This document shows, piece after piece, positions 13,284 through 22,103 of a stretch of DNA of 42,688 nucleotides. The stretch is taken from IMG/VR virus record IMGVR_UViG_3300032770_000043, positions 1-42,688 of that record; one strand, given 5' to 3'. Each line of letters starts with the position of its first letter. Position 1 is the stretch's first letter. Both the position numbers and the translations under genes were made by a program. The DNA is from a virus. The notes beneath the pieces were generated by a model. It was given only the letters and a program-made list of their open reading frames with translations. It made no database searches and had not been told where the DNA came from.

Positions 13284-13387
13284 CAGCGCGTGCGGTGGAG
13301 TACCTGGCATGGGGCGTCGGGATCGGCGCGGGCTGTATGCTCGTGCTGATGCTCGCGCACTACGTCCCGGTGTGGGCCTGCCGGTGA
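13280..13387 (+). CDS. Membrane micro-protein (35 aa)
   Basis: ATG at 13280 overlaps the terminase stop and the stop overlaps the next GTG. It is almost one hydrophobic helix (YLAWGVGIGAGCMLVLMLAH). Unknown role. Confidence 0.5.
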   Translation: MTARAVEYLAWGVGIGAGCMLVLMLAHYVPVWACR

Positions 13388-13548
13388 TCCACTGGCTGCT
13401 ACGGCACACCCTCTGCCGCTGGTTCGGCCATGTGCCATCGGTGTTTCAGGTCGGCTTCGTGCGATGTGCGCGCTGTGCCCAAATCGCCCCGTGGCACTGG
13501 GCGCTGGGGGCCGACGGCCAGCGGCTCGAGATCGACTGGCCCGCCTGA
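13384..13548 (+). CDS. Small Cys/His protein (54 aa)
   Basis: GTG at 13384 overlaps the preceding stop. CRWFGH and CARCAQ provide Cys and His residues for one possible zinc site, with Trp-rich flanks. It ends at the ATG of the phosphatase gene. Function unknown. Confidence 0.55.
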   Translation: MIHWLLRHTLCRWFGHVPSVFQVGFVRCARCAQIAPWHWALGADGQRLEIDWPA

Positions 13549-14156
13549 TGGCCCTCTACGTCATGCGCCACGCCCCCACAGGGCTGAACAAGGAAACCGC
13601 AGGCCCCGAGCGGATTCGCGGCTGGGGCCCGGCCGGGCTCGGCCCGGAAGGCCAGCAGGTGGCGAAGGATGCGGCCGCGAGCCTGCAGGTGCACAAACCT
13701 AGTGTGGTGTTCACGAGCGACTTGCCGCGGGCGAAGCAGACGGCCGAAATCATGGCGAAGCAGTTGGGCGGCGTGCCCGTGATTCCCGCGCGCGAGCTCC
13801 GGACGTGGAATGTCGGGAACTTGACGGGCCAGCTCGTCTCGAAAGCAAAGCCGATGCTGGACGAGCTGCAGAACCACAAGCTCACGGACAAAGCCCCGGG
13901 CGGCGAGTCGTACATGGACTTCTACCGGCGCTGGGGCAAGGTCGTGCAGCAGCTCCAGCACGCGGCCGAGGGCGAAGATGTGCTCGTCGTGGTCCACGGG
14001 CGGCAGGTGTATTCGCTGCCATTCGTGCTGGCGGGGAAGCCGCCGCGTGGCATCCCGACGCACGGCGCGCCGGACCCGGGCGATATCCTGCGGGTGGATG
14101 GGGAGAAGCTGCGGTACGCGCACCAAGCGGGCGCGGCTGCGGCGGCGACAGCATGA
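13548..14156 (+). CDS. Histidine phosphatase (phosphoglycerate-mutase-like)
   Basis: ATG at 13548 shares one base with the preceding stop (TGATG); 202 residues. The signature is MRHAPTG with Arg7 and the phosphate-accepting His8, then the conserved Arg61 (FTSDLPRAKQTA), GGESYMDFYRRW (119-130) and the second catalytic His150 in VLVVVHGRQ. All catalytic residues are present, so it should be active. The family dephosphorylates sugars, nucleotides or proteins. It lies between terminase and portal, which is not a usual place; it could serve nucleotide or nucleotide-sugar metabolism for DNA modification. The substrate is not readable from sequence. Confidence 0.88.
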   Translation: MALYVMRHAPTGLNKETAGPERIRGWGPAGLGPEGQQVAKDAAASLQVHKPSVVFTSDLPRAKQTAEIMAKQLGGVPVIPARELRTWNVGNLTGQLVSKAKPMLDELQNHKLTDKAPGGESYMDFYRRWGKVVQQLQHAAEGEDVLVVVHGRQVYSLPFVLAGKPPRGIPTHGAPDPGDILRVDGEKLRYAHQAGAAAAATA

Positions 14157-14479
14157 GGTTGCGTCTGCCGTGGGTTTCACGGGAAACCTACGAGGAGGCG
14201 CTGCGCCGCGCGCAGGTGGCGGAGGACCGGCTCTACGCGGCCTGGAAGGATGGCTATACCGTGCCCGCCCGGGAAACCGTCGTGCCCAAGGAACCGGTCC
14301 TCATCCGCGCGCTGCCCGAGAAGGTGCACGCCGAGATTCAGAACTGGGAGAGCCCCGAAGTGCGGGCGGACTTGGAGCGCGAGGCGCGGAAGCTGCTCTA
14401 CGACCTGAACTTTCCGGAGGAGCGCGTGCTGCAACTGTGGGCGGATCGCTCCGGCCGCACGCCGGTTGAGGCGGCGTAA
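14153..14479 (+). CDS. Hypothetical helical protein before portal (108 aa)
   Basis: ATG at 14153 overlaps the phosphatase stop. Helical and acidic (RETYEEALRRAQVAEDRLYA; LEREARKLLYDL). Its last base is the A of the portal start codon (TAATG). Function unknown. Confidence 0.65.
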   Translation: MRLRLPWVSRETYEEALRRAQVAEDRLYAAWKDGYTVPARETVVPKEPVLIRALPEKVHAEIQNWESPEVRADLEREARKLLYDLNFPEERVLQLWADRSGRTPVEAA

Positions 14480-17181
14480 TGGCCACGACCGTCGCGCCCG
14501 AGCCCCAGCAGCAGGCCGACCCGAACCAGCCGGGGACGCTTGCCTACGCGCGCACGCCGGACTACCCAGACCTCACGGCCGATAACCGGAAGAAAGCCGA
14601 TTACGTCCAGCGGCTCATCAATGACGGGCAGTTCGACGCGATCGGCCGCTACAAGCTCGCCACGCAGCACCTGTTGTTCATCGACGGCCGGCAGCACATC
14701 GACTGGGCCCTCCGCGAGAAGGTCTGGATGGACGCGCCCAACGTCGATCAAAAGGTGCGCGTCACGTACAACTACATTCGGCCGATTCTCCGGGCCCGGA
14801 TGCAGCGGTTGCTCAGCCCGAGCATGGCCTGGCGGGCGACGCCGAAGTCGAACGACTACGAGGAGCGGGACCGCGCGACGGTCGGCTCGAACCTGCTGCA
14901 GGACCGCTGGCGCAAGTGTGACCTCGATGGGAAAACCCGCGCGGCGCTGTGGCTCGCGTTCGGCTGCGGGGCGGCGTGGCTCAAGAGCTTCTGGAACCCG
15001 AAGATCGGCAGCCTGCGGCCCGCGACGGTGATGGCGCCGCACCCCGCGACGGGCGCGATGACCGAGTACCCGGTGGACGAGAACGGGAACCTGCTGGCGG
15101 ACCAGCAAGGAAACCCGGAGGAGGAGGGGGCGTTTCGCTATCGGCCGGGCGACGTGGATACGGCGGTGCGCTCGATTTTCAATATCCGCATCAACCGGGA
15201 CGCCATGGGCCTCGATGTGGCGGAGGGGTTCCGCTGGCTCGTCGATACCGAAGTGGTGCCCATTTCGGTCGTCAAGGAGAAATATGGCGCGGCGGCGAAA
15301 AACGTCAGCACAGTCGCTGGCATCACGACCATTAGAAATTACGAAGCCATTGTGCGGAGCATTACTGCCCCATACGGCACTGTCACTGGAAACGATCTAC
15401 TTACTGGACGGGATGGGGGGCGGATTCCTGATCGCGAACTCACCCTGCTCTCTGAATATTGGGAAGCGCCTAGCGAAGCGCTGCCGAACGGTCGCCTCCT
15501 GGTTATTGCCGGGAACGAGCTGATCTATCCGCAGGACCCCGAGCAGGATCGCTTGGGCCTGCCGCAGGGCCTCGTCCCCTACACGGCCCTGTACGACGAG
15601 CGCCGCCCCTACGATCCCTACGGCCGCGCCATGTGCCGCGATCTCGTCTCGCCGCAGAAGGTCATCAACACGCAGTGGGGCCTCGCGATTCAGGAGCAGG
15701 CCTTGTCCGGCATCGGCCAGTGGGTGGGCTTCGATGTGCCGGGCGTGTTCGACCAGATCACCAATACCGCGGGCGGCCACATCAAGGTCCCGCTGCACTC
15801 GGCGGTCATGAACAAGTCGCTCGAGGAAATCATCCACAAGGTGGGGCCGGTGAATGTGTCCGCCGACCGCTGGCGGATGATCGACGAGTCGCTCAAGGCC
15901 ATGTTCGACATCGGCAGCTTCCACGAAATCCAGCGCGGCCAGGTGCCCCCGGGCGTGGACTCCGGCATCGCCGTGCAGCTCCTCCAGGAGAGCGAAGCGG
16001 GGCAGTTGGCCGATTCGGTGCAGGACCTGAAAACGTCGTTCATCCAGTGGGGCCGCCAGCAGCTCGCGATCGCGAAGTGGGGCTACGACGGCGATGAGGA
16101 ACGGTGGCTCCCCGTGCACCGGCCCGACCTAGACTTCATGATCGAGAGCATCACGGGCGACGACTTGCCGGACCCGGACGACATCGACATCGACCTCGAG
16201 GGGTTCAAGCCCCAGAGCCAAGCCGCCATGCGGGCGGATATCAAGGACTTCACCGAGAAGGGCTGGATGACGCCGCAGAAGGGGCTCGCGCTCATGGATT
16301 TGGGCCGTGGCGTCGAAGGGGCGTTTGCCTCGCAGACGCGGCACTACGCCAAGGCGCGCAAAGAGAACCTGAACTTCGAGAAGGGGCTGATCCAGATGCA
16401 GGCGGGGCCGCCGAGTATCGGGCCCGACGGCCAGCCCACGGGCCAGCCGCAGGTGGTGTTCACGAATGCCGATGGCTCGGACGTGTTCCTGCCCGCCGAT
16501 GACGACCACGCGATCCACATCGACGTGCACGAGGAAATCATCCTCGACGACGCAAAGCCGTGGAAGATTCGGCAGATGCTGATCGAGCACGTGGAGGACC
16601 ACCGGCAGGCGATGACGCCGCCGAACACACTGATGCAACCGGCTCCAGGCGGGCCGCCTCCGGCTGGCGCGGGAGGGGCACCGCCACCGGCAGGGCATGG
16701 GGCCCCGCCGCCCGTTCCCGCACCCGCGTCCGCGCCACCGCCTCCGGAGGTGATGCCCCCTGTTCCTCCATCCGGACCCGTTCCGGGACCAGTAGCGCCG
16801 GGGGCCCCTGTGCTGCCGCCGGGTGCGCCCCCGAACCCTGAAGTGCTGGCGCTGATCGACCAGCTCGGCCAGGAACGGCAAGCTGGGCTGGCGCACGGTG
16901 CCCTGCAATTAGAGCACACGAAAGCCGCCTTAGCCGATGAAGCGCACAAGCGCGAAGTGGCCGCGAATGTGGAAGCCGAGCGCATCCGCGCGCAGGCGGC
17001 CGTGGAAGCGGTGAAGACCACGCCGCCCCCATCGGCCCCGGCGAAGAACGTCAAACTGCGGCTCACGAAGAACCCGAAAGAGAAAGGTGCCATCCATGTG
17101 GAAATTGATCGAGGAGAAGGAACGCCCCAATCCGGCTCACCACGAATTGTCCATGTGGAAATCGACCGAAGGGAGGGCTAA
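14479..17181 (+). CDS. Portal protein (900 aa)
   Basis: ATG at 14479 shares one base with the preceding stop. Portal proteins form the 12-fold ring through which DNA is packaged. Features fitting a large P22-type portal: NYIRPILRARMQRLL (about 95-109), WLAFGCGAAWLKSFWNP, GRAMCRDLVSPQKVINTQWG and FHEIQRGQVPPGVDSGIAVQ in the crown/stem regions. It lies directly downstream of the terminase genes. Residues about 715-790 are a Pro/Gly/Ala linker, followed by a coiled coil (HTKAALADEAHKREVAANVE) and a short duplicated tail (HVEIDR twice). A patch at about 15330-15480 looks lower in GC than the rest, possibly a recombined segment. Confidence 0.85.
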   Translation: MATTVAPEPQQQADPNQPGTLAYARTPDYPDLTADNRKKADYVQRLINDGQFDAIGRYKLATQHLLFIDGRQHIDWALREKVWMDAPNVDQKVRVTYNYIRPILRARMQRLLSPSMAWRATPKSNDYEERDRATVGSNLLQDRWRKCDLDGKTRAALWLAFGCGAAWLKSFWNPKIGSLRPATVMAPHPATGAMTEYPVDENGNLLADQQGNPEEEGAFRYRPGDVDTAVRSIFNIRINRDAMGLDVAEGFRWLVDTEVVPISVVKEKYGAAAKNVSTVAGITTIRNYEAIVRSITAPYGTVTGNDLLTGRDGGRIPDRELTLLSEYWEAPSEALPNGRLLVIAGNELIYPQDPEQDRLGLPQGLVPYTALYDERRPYDPYGRAMCRDLVSPQKVINTQWGLAIQEQALSGIGQWVGFDVPGVFDQITNTAGGHIKVPLHSAVMNKSLEEIIHKVGPVNVSADRWRMIDESLKAMFDIGSFHEIQRGQVPPGVDSGIAVQLLQESEAGQLADSVQDLKTSFIQWGRQQLAIAKWGYDGDEERWLPVHRPDLDFMIESITGDDLPDPDDIDIDLEGFKPQSQAAMRADIKDFTEKGWMTPQKGLALMDLGRGVEGAFASQTRHYAKARKENLNFEKGLIQMQAGPPSIGPDGQPTGQPQVVFTNADGSDVFLPADDDHAIHIDVHEEIILDDAKPWKIRQMLIEHVEDHRQAMTPPNTLMQPAPGGPPPAGAGGAPPPAGHGAPPPVPAPASAPPPPEVMPPVPPSGPVPGPVAPGAPVLPPGAPPNPEVLALIDQLGQERQAGLAHGALQLEHTKAALADEAHKREVAANVEAERIRAQAAVEAVKTTPPPSAPAKNVKLRLTKNPKEKGAIHVEIDRGEGTPQSGSPRIVHVEIDRREG

Positions 17182-17185
17182 GTGA
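17096..17185 (+). CDS. Possible nested small ORF at the portal 3' end (29 aa)
   Basis: ATG at 17096 in another frame of the portal end. AAGGTG lies about 8 bases upstream and the stop at 17183-17185 overlaps the GTG of the next gene (GTGA), as real genes here do. It reads MWKLIEEKERPNPAHHELSM and repeats MWK. It may only be a by-product of the repeat in the portal tail. Confidence 0.3.
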   Translation: MWKLIEEKERPNPAHHELSMWKSTEGRAK

Positions 17186-17760
17186 CGTACATCCAAAACG
17201 CGCACGGCCGGTATGTGCTGGATGACCTGGTGCGCGAACTGCACACGACCCGCCGGCCCCTCGTGCCGCTGTCGCCCGCGGTGCGGGCGGCCCTGTCGGT
17301 CTACGACACCGCCAGCACGTGGGCGTTCTACAACAATTTCCACCTCTGGGTTGCGGACGGCACGTTCGACCTCGACGGGGACACGTTCAAGATGGGGTTG
17401 TATCAATCGACCTCGAACTTCGCCACCGCCTCGAACGCGGTGCTCGCGGACCTGACGAATGAAGTCTCGAACGCGAACGGCTATACGACGGGCGGCGTGA
17501 CGCTGTCCGGCGTGACGTGGACGGTCGCGACGGCCACGGCGACGTTCACGATGTCGAGCCCGGCCTCCTGGACGGCTTCGGGCGGCAGCATCGTGTGCCG
17601 GGCGGCGGTGATCTACAAGAGCGGCACGGCGAACGGGCACGCGAACCCGCTCGTGTGCTACTCGATCCTCGACAACACGCCCGCCGACACGACGGTAGTG
17701 AACGGGAACACGCTCCAGGTCGCCGCGTCCGGGTCCGGGATCTTCACGCTCACGGGCTGA
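17182..17760 (+). CDS. Virion-associated beta-rich protein (192 aa)
   Basis: GTG at 17182 follows GGGAGGG by 4 bases. Phrases such as WVADGTFDLDGDTFKMGLYQ, NGYTTGGVTLSGVTW and SGTANGHANPLVCYSILDN belong to a family I have seen in many phage structural clusters, where it is annotated as hypothetical or head decoration. Probably a capsid-surface or tail-associated jelly roll. Exact role unknown. Confidence 0.65.
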   Translation: MTYIQNAHGRYVLDDLVRELHTTRRPLVPLSPAVRAALSVYDTASTWAFYNNFHLWVADGTFDLDGDTFKMGLYQSTSNFATASNAVLADLTNEVSNANGYTTGGVTLSGVTWTVATATATFTMSSPASWTASGGSIVCRAAVIYKSGTANGHANPLVCYSILDNTPADTTVVNGNTLQVAASGSGIFTLTG

Positions 17761-18653
17761 TGCGGCCCTACGCGGGAACGGGGCTGGTCGCGCCCGGGGC
17801 GCTCAGCCCCGGGCCGCACGGCGCGACGCTCCTGGGCGCGGCGGCCGACCCGCCGGCGTGGTTCAAGGAGGATTTCTCCAGCTACGCGAGCACGGCCAAC
17901 CTGCTCGCGAACCCGAACGGCTGGTACTCGACCGGAGAAGACGTGTGCGGCAACAGCGCGCCGAACGGGACCTGTCCCACGTCGGACGTGGGCACCATCT
18001 GGCTCGACACGGGCGTCGGCCTGAACGTCGGCGGCCACAGCCTCACGCAGTCGATGCGTTACGACCAGGTGGACGGCGGTATTTGCTCCGGTCCCTCGGT
18101 GGGCCGCAACATCACGCTGCCATCGTCCGTCACCGAAGTCTGGGTGTCCGTCTGGCTCAAGTGGTCGGTGGGCTGGACGGCGGCGGACAGCCGCGCGGGC
18201 GGCGGCTGCGATCCCGACTACAAGCTGCTCTTCGGGCGCATCACGGGCGCCGGGGATCGCTGGTCGCTTGGCATCGAGGGCGGCGAAGGCTCCGCCGACG
18301 AGTATTTCATCGCGTCCTATCCGCCGACCGGCAGCTCGAACCTCAACGTCAACTTCACGGGGAGCCCGGCCGCGGGCACGCTGGCCGTGGCAGGATTTAC
18401 GCCCGACTCGGGCGACGGCTGGCACCGTGTTCGAGGGCATTGGAAGATCGGCACGGGCGCGAACGACGGCGTGGACGCGTGGTGGTTCGACAACAACCTC
18501 TGCGTCAACCGCACGGGGATCAACCCGTCGGCCACCACGATCTACGGGCTGGCGCTGGGCCGGAACATGAACAGCGGCCCGCAGCACACGCCGCAAAGCT
18601 ATTGGTGGGGCCTCGTGGAAGCGTGGAACACCGATCCCGGATGGGGCGCGTGA
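17760..18653 (+). CDS. Lectin/glucanase-like surface protein (297 aa)
   Basis: ATG at 17760 shares one base with the preceding stop. After a Gly/Pro-rich N-terminus the protein is beta-rich with spaced Trp and Asn (WVSVWLKWSVGWTAADSRAG; GDGWHRVRGHWKIGTG; DAWWFDNNLCVN), the style of concanavalin-A-like sandwiches. A carbohydrate-binding or decorating role on the virion is likely but not proven. Six or more cysteines may form disulfides. Confidence 0.6.
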   Translation: MRPYAGTGLVAPGALSPGPHGATLLGAAADPPAWFKEDFSSYASTANLLANPNGWYSTGEDVCGNSAPNGTCPTSDVGTIWLDTGVGLNVGGHSLTQSMRYDQVDGGICSGPSVGRNITLPSSVTEVWVSVWLKWSVGWTAADSRAGGGCDPDYKLLFGRITGAGDRWSLGIEGGEGSADEYFIASYPPTGSSNLNVNFTGSPAAGTLAVAGFTPDSGDGWHRVRGHWKIGTGANDGVDAWWFDNNLCVNRTGINPSATTIYGLALGRNMNSGPQHTPQSYWWGLVEAWNTDPGWGA

Positions 18654-20506
18654 GCGCAGCCACCGCGACGCCGTGGTATCGGCGTGCGGAATACCTCCGC
18701 GAGCGGAAGCCGGGGCCGTCCTGCCGGTGGGCGCCGAGCCCCTGGGTTCCCGATCGCGTCCATCGGTCGTTCCGCGCCGGCTACCGGCTGCCGCGGGTCT
18801 GCGGCCCGCGCAAGCGCCGGCGGTTCCCGCGCGCCGCGGTCCGGTATGCGCCGCTGCTCGCCCCGACGCCGGTCCTGACCGGACTGCCGGTGTTCGCGCA
18901 ACTCTCCGTCGTCCTGCTCCAGATGCTCTCGGAGCAGCCGGGCACGCACGCGTTCTACCGCGTGCGGCGACCGACGGTCGCGCCGCCGTCCCGCTGGCAC
19001 ACCTGGATCGACTGGCTCGGCGAATGGCACGTCCTCCAGGGCGGCGTCAACACGCCGACGCTCGTGCAGTCCACCTGGGGGCCGCAGATCAACGCCTCCG
19101 GGATCACGTCCTACAACATCGGCCTGCCGAACGTCACCCTCGGCGGCAACCTCTTGCGCGTCGTCCTCTCGATCAGCAGCAGCGCGACGTCGATCGGCGT
19201 GACGGACGACCAGTCGAACAGCTACGCGACGGGGCCGAACAACGTCGGTGCCAACGCGCAGGCGCTCCGCATGTACTACTGCTCCGGCGCGACCGGGGGC
19301 GCCACGCAGGTCAACATCACCTGGACGACGGGCGTCACCGGGATCGCGGCGCGGTTCGACGAGTGGTACAACGTCGCCGCGTCGAGCGCGAACGACACGG
19401 CGGGGAACGCCACGCACGGCTCCGGCACCACGACCATCAGCGCCGGGGCGATGACCACCACCGTGGACGGCGACCTGATCGTGCTCGACATGACGGACGA
19501 GGGCGGCGGCGAGCCGTGGACGATCAACGCGGCGGCGGGCACCGGCACCCTCCTCTACGCCAACGGCGCGGACGTCCTGAACGGCGGCCTCGCGGGCCAG
19601 TTCCAGGTTCAGGGCACGCACGGGGCGGTCACGCCGACGATGCAGACGAGCAAGAACGTGACCTTCATCGCGGTGACGCAGGCGTTTTTCTCGGCGGCGC
19701 ACGGGACCGCCCCATCCGGCATCTACGTGCGGAGCCTCCATCCCTACGCGGTGAGCGACAACACCACGAGCCTCACCGTCCAAATCCCGTGCGGCGGCAA
19801 CTGCATCGCGGTGCTCTCGCACAGCTCGCCGAACGCCATGAACGTCTCGGGCACGGACAGCAACGGGAACAGCTACAGCCTCGCGACGTCGGTCGAGAGC
19901 GTCAACGGACCGAACAACATCTGGTCGCGCATCCATCTCACGGTCAACGCCGTGACGTCGGCGAACCAGACGATCACGCTCACCTGGGCCGCCGCGACCA
20001 TCGGCCTCGCAGTCGCAATCTTTGACGTGGCGGGCGCGGACACGGTGGCGCCGCAGGTGGACACGGACACGGACACCGGCAACCAGACCGTCTCGAGCAG
20101 CACCCTGACGACGTTCAGCAACTTGAACCCGACCGCCGCCGGGCAATTGGTGCTGGCGGTCGGCGATCAGGACTCGGCGACCTGTCTCGACGCGTCGCCC
20201 GGCAATTTCGCGCTGTCGTGGTGGACCGGGCAGGACGAAGGCGGTGCGGGGGGCGGGGCGGGCGAGCAGTTCACCGACGACGCGATGCTCATGACGGCGA
20301 TCACGACCGGCAGCGCGCAGTTCTCGGTGACGTGGACGTTCTCGGCGCAAGCCTTGGTCAATCCGGGCGTGGGCAACTGGTCGGCGGCGGCGATCGTCCT
20401 GACGGCGCCGCCTCCCGTGAGCGCCCTCGGGGGCGTGCGGGCCAATCCAACGAGCGACCGCGTAGGCGGCGCGCTCCAACATCCGCTCATCGGCGGCCTC
20501 TTTTAA
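18650..20506 (+). CDS. Large beta-sandwich virion protein with internal repeat (618 aa)
   Basis: GTG at 18650 overlaps the preceding stop (GTGA); an in-frame ATG is at 18641. The first 90 residues are Arg/Pro/Trp-rich, then a short hydrophobic stretch (LTGLPVFAQLSVVLLQML). Two homologous beta domains follow, one around IGVTDDQSNSYATGPNN and one around NVSGTDSNGNSYSLATS, each ending in a Trp-threonine strand (NITWTTGVTGIAA and TLTWAAATIGLAV). Probably a tail or capsid surface protein; receptor binding is possible. Confidence 0.6.
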   Translation: MSAATATPWYRRAEYLRERKPGPSCRWAPSPWVPDRVHRSFRAGYRLPRVCGPRKRRRFPRAAVRYAPLLAPTPVLTGLPVFAQLSVVLLQMLSEQPGTHAFYRVRRPTVAPPSRWHTWIDWLGEWHVLQGGVNTPTLVQSTWGPQINASGITSYNIGLPNVTLGGNLLRVVLSISSSATSIGVTDDQSNSYATGPNNVGANAQALRMYYCSGATGGATQVNITWTTGVTGIAARFDEWYNVAASSANDTAGNATHGSGTTTISAGAMTTTVDGDLIVLDMTDEGGGEPWTINAAAGTGTLLYANGADVLNGGLAGQFQVQGTHGAVTPTMQTSKNVTFIAVTQAFFSAAHGTAPSGIYVRSLHPYAVSDNTTSLTVQIPCGGNCIAVLSHSSPNAMNVSGTDSNGNSYSLATSVESVNGPNNIWSRIHLTVNAVTSANQTITLTWAAATIGLAVAIFDVAGADTVAPQVDTDTDTGNQTVSSSTLTTFSNLNPTAAGQLVLAVGDQDSATCLDASPGNFALSWWTGQDEGGAGGGAGEQFTDDAMLMTAITTGSAQFSVTWTFSAQALVNPGVGNWSAAAIVLTAPPPVSALGGVRANPTSDRVGGALQHPLIGGLF

Positions 20507-20520
20507 GGAGGAGGAGATTT

Positions 20521-21357
20521 ATGTACAAGGTTCTCGACGTCTGGAGCGGAGACACGGTCTGGCACCGCGGCCAGCGGTACTTCGAGATCAACGGTGTGCT
20601 GATCCCGGCCGACGTGGCGGTGTCGCGCCGCCTGTCGTGGCGCGAGCGGATGTGGCGGATGTGGAATCCGCCGCTCTCGATGGCAGCGCAGTTACAGCGG
20701 ATCGACGAACAGCGCTCGATCGCCGATCGGCTGCGGGACGCGGCCCAGCCGTTCCGCCCGAGCCGGGCGATGCTCGCCTACCAGGGCGTGCAGATGGGCA
20801 ACCAGGGCTGGCAGGAAGTCCTCGATACGACCGTGGCGGATGGCACGCAAATCTCGAACAGCACCAGCGAAACGATCGCGTGCCCGGATTTCAATATCCC
20901 CGCCTACTACATGGCCGTGGGTCGGACGCTCCGGATTTGGGCGTTCGGCGTGAACTCGAATGTCGTGACCACGCCGGGCACGTTGACCGCGCGCGTGCGC
21001 TGGGGCGGCGTCGGCGGCACGGCGCTCCTCCAATCGGCGGCGCAGAGCATGGACACCGCGGCGCATACGAACGCGCTGTGGTACTTGCTCGCCTATATCA
21101 CCTGCCGGGCGACGGGCTCGAGCGGGTCGTTCATGTGCGGCGGCATCTTCGCGCAGTTCAACCTGCTCGCCTCGACGGCGGCGAACCTGCTGCCTGCGCT
21201 GCTCGGCTCGGCGGGCGCGCCCGGGGCGTCCGGCAACGTGGTCACCACCGTGGACACGACCAGCGCGAAGCTCCTGAGCCTGACCGACCAGTTCTCCGTC
21301 TCCACGAGCCCGACGAACCTGACGTGCCAGCAGCGGATCATCGAGGCGCTCAACTGA
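20521..21357 (+). CDS. Hypothetical virion protein (278 aa)
   Basis: ATG at 20521 is preceded by AAGGAGGAGGAG, the strongest ribosome-binding site in the window, so high expression is likely. The N-terminal 90 residues are helical with aromatic residues (YFEINGVLIPADVAVSRRLS). The rest is a Thr/Ser/Gly-rich beta domain resembling phage head-decoration or fibre sandwiches (LRIWAFGVNSNVVTTPGTLT). Function unknown. Confidence 0.65.
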   Translation: MYKVLDVWSGDTVWHRGQRYFEINGVLIPADVAVSRRLSWRERMWRMWNPPLSMAAQLQRIDEQRSIADRLRDAAQPFRPSRAMLAYQGVQMGNQGWQEVLDTTVADGTQISNSTSETIACPDFNIPAYYMAVGRTLRIWAFGVNSNVVTTPGTLTARVRWGGVGGTALLQSAAQSMDTAAHTNALWYLLAYITCRATGSSGSFMCGGIFAQFNLLASTAANLLPALLGSAGAPGASGNVVTTVDTTSAKLLSLTDQFSVSTSPTNLTCQQRIIEALN

Positions 21358-21364
21358 GCGGGCA

Positions 21365-22102
21365 GTGCGGAAAACCGTCTACACCCTGAACGTCGGGGAC
21401 TACGCCCCGGAGATCCGTGCCCTCACGTATCCGCTGCTCCGGGGCTACGCCGCGAAGATCGGGGCCGAGTTCGTCGAGCTGACGGGCCGCTGCTTTCCCG
21501 AGTGGCCCGTCAACTACGAGAAGTTCCAGGTGTTCCGCTACGCGCAGGAGCACCCGGCCGACTGGCATTTCTTTTTCGACGCCGACACGCTCATCCATCC
21601 CGAGACGCCGGACTGGAGCGAGCTGCTCTCGAAGGACACCGTCGCGCACAACGGCGCGGACGTCGCCCCGATCCGGTGGATTCATTCGGACCCGTACTTC
21701 CGGCGCGACGGGCGGCACATCGGCTCCTGCACGTGGTGCGTGATCTGGTCGGACTGGTGCCATGACCTGTGGCAGCCGCTCCGGGACCTCACGCTCGAGC
21801 AGGCGCTCGCGAACATTCAGCCGCGCATCGGGGAGCAGCTCGCCGGCCTCGACCGCGCGCATTTGCTCGATGACTACCTGCTGTCGCGCAACATCGCGCG
21901 CTTTGGGCTCAAGTTCACCACACTGCTCGACCTGCAGCAGCGGCTCAAGCTCGACGGCTCGGATTTCTTCCGGCACTTCTACATGACACCCACGGCGACC
22001 AAGGTGGCGGAATTGGAAGCCACGCTGGTCGGGTGGGGCCTCGCGCGGCCGGATCCCGCGCCCTGGACGGCGTTCCACGGCGACTACCCGGTGAGCGGCT
22101 GA
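21365..22102 (+). CDS. Second glycosyltransferase (GT-A type)
   Basis: GTG at 21365 (245 residues). YTLNVGDYAPEIRALTYP starts the fold, NYEKFQVFRY follows, and FFFDADTLIHPE holds the DxD motif for the sugar-nucleotide metal. The C-terminal half has HLLDDYLLSRNIARFG. It looks unrelated in detail to the enzyme at 7424-8200. Placed among virion surface genes it may glycosylate a capsid or tail protein; adding a further sugar to modified DNA is the other option. Confidence 0.8.
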   Translation: MRKTVYTLNVGDYAPEIRALTYPLLRGYAAKIGAEFVELTGRCFPEWPVNYEKFQVFRYAQEHPADWHFFFDADTLIHPETPDWSELLSKDTVAHNGADVAPIRWIHSDPYFRRDGRHIGSCTWCVIWSDWCHDLWQPLRDLTLEQALANIQPRIGEQLAGLDRAHLLDDYLLSRNIARFGLKFTTLLDLQQRLKLDGSDFFRHFYMTPTATKVAELEATLVGWGLARPDPAPWTAFHGDYPVSG

Positions 22103-22103
22103 G

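Noticed and set aside
18599-20482. Minus-strand open frame of 627 codons
   Set aside because: Antisense to a clearly beta-rich virion gene; composition is Arg/Ala/Val shadow and there is no ribosome-binding site or neighbour on that strand.
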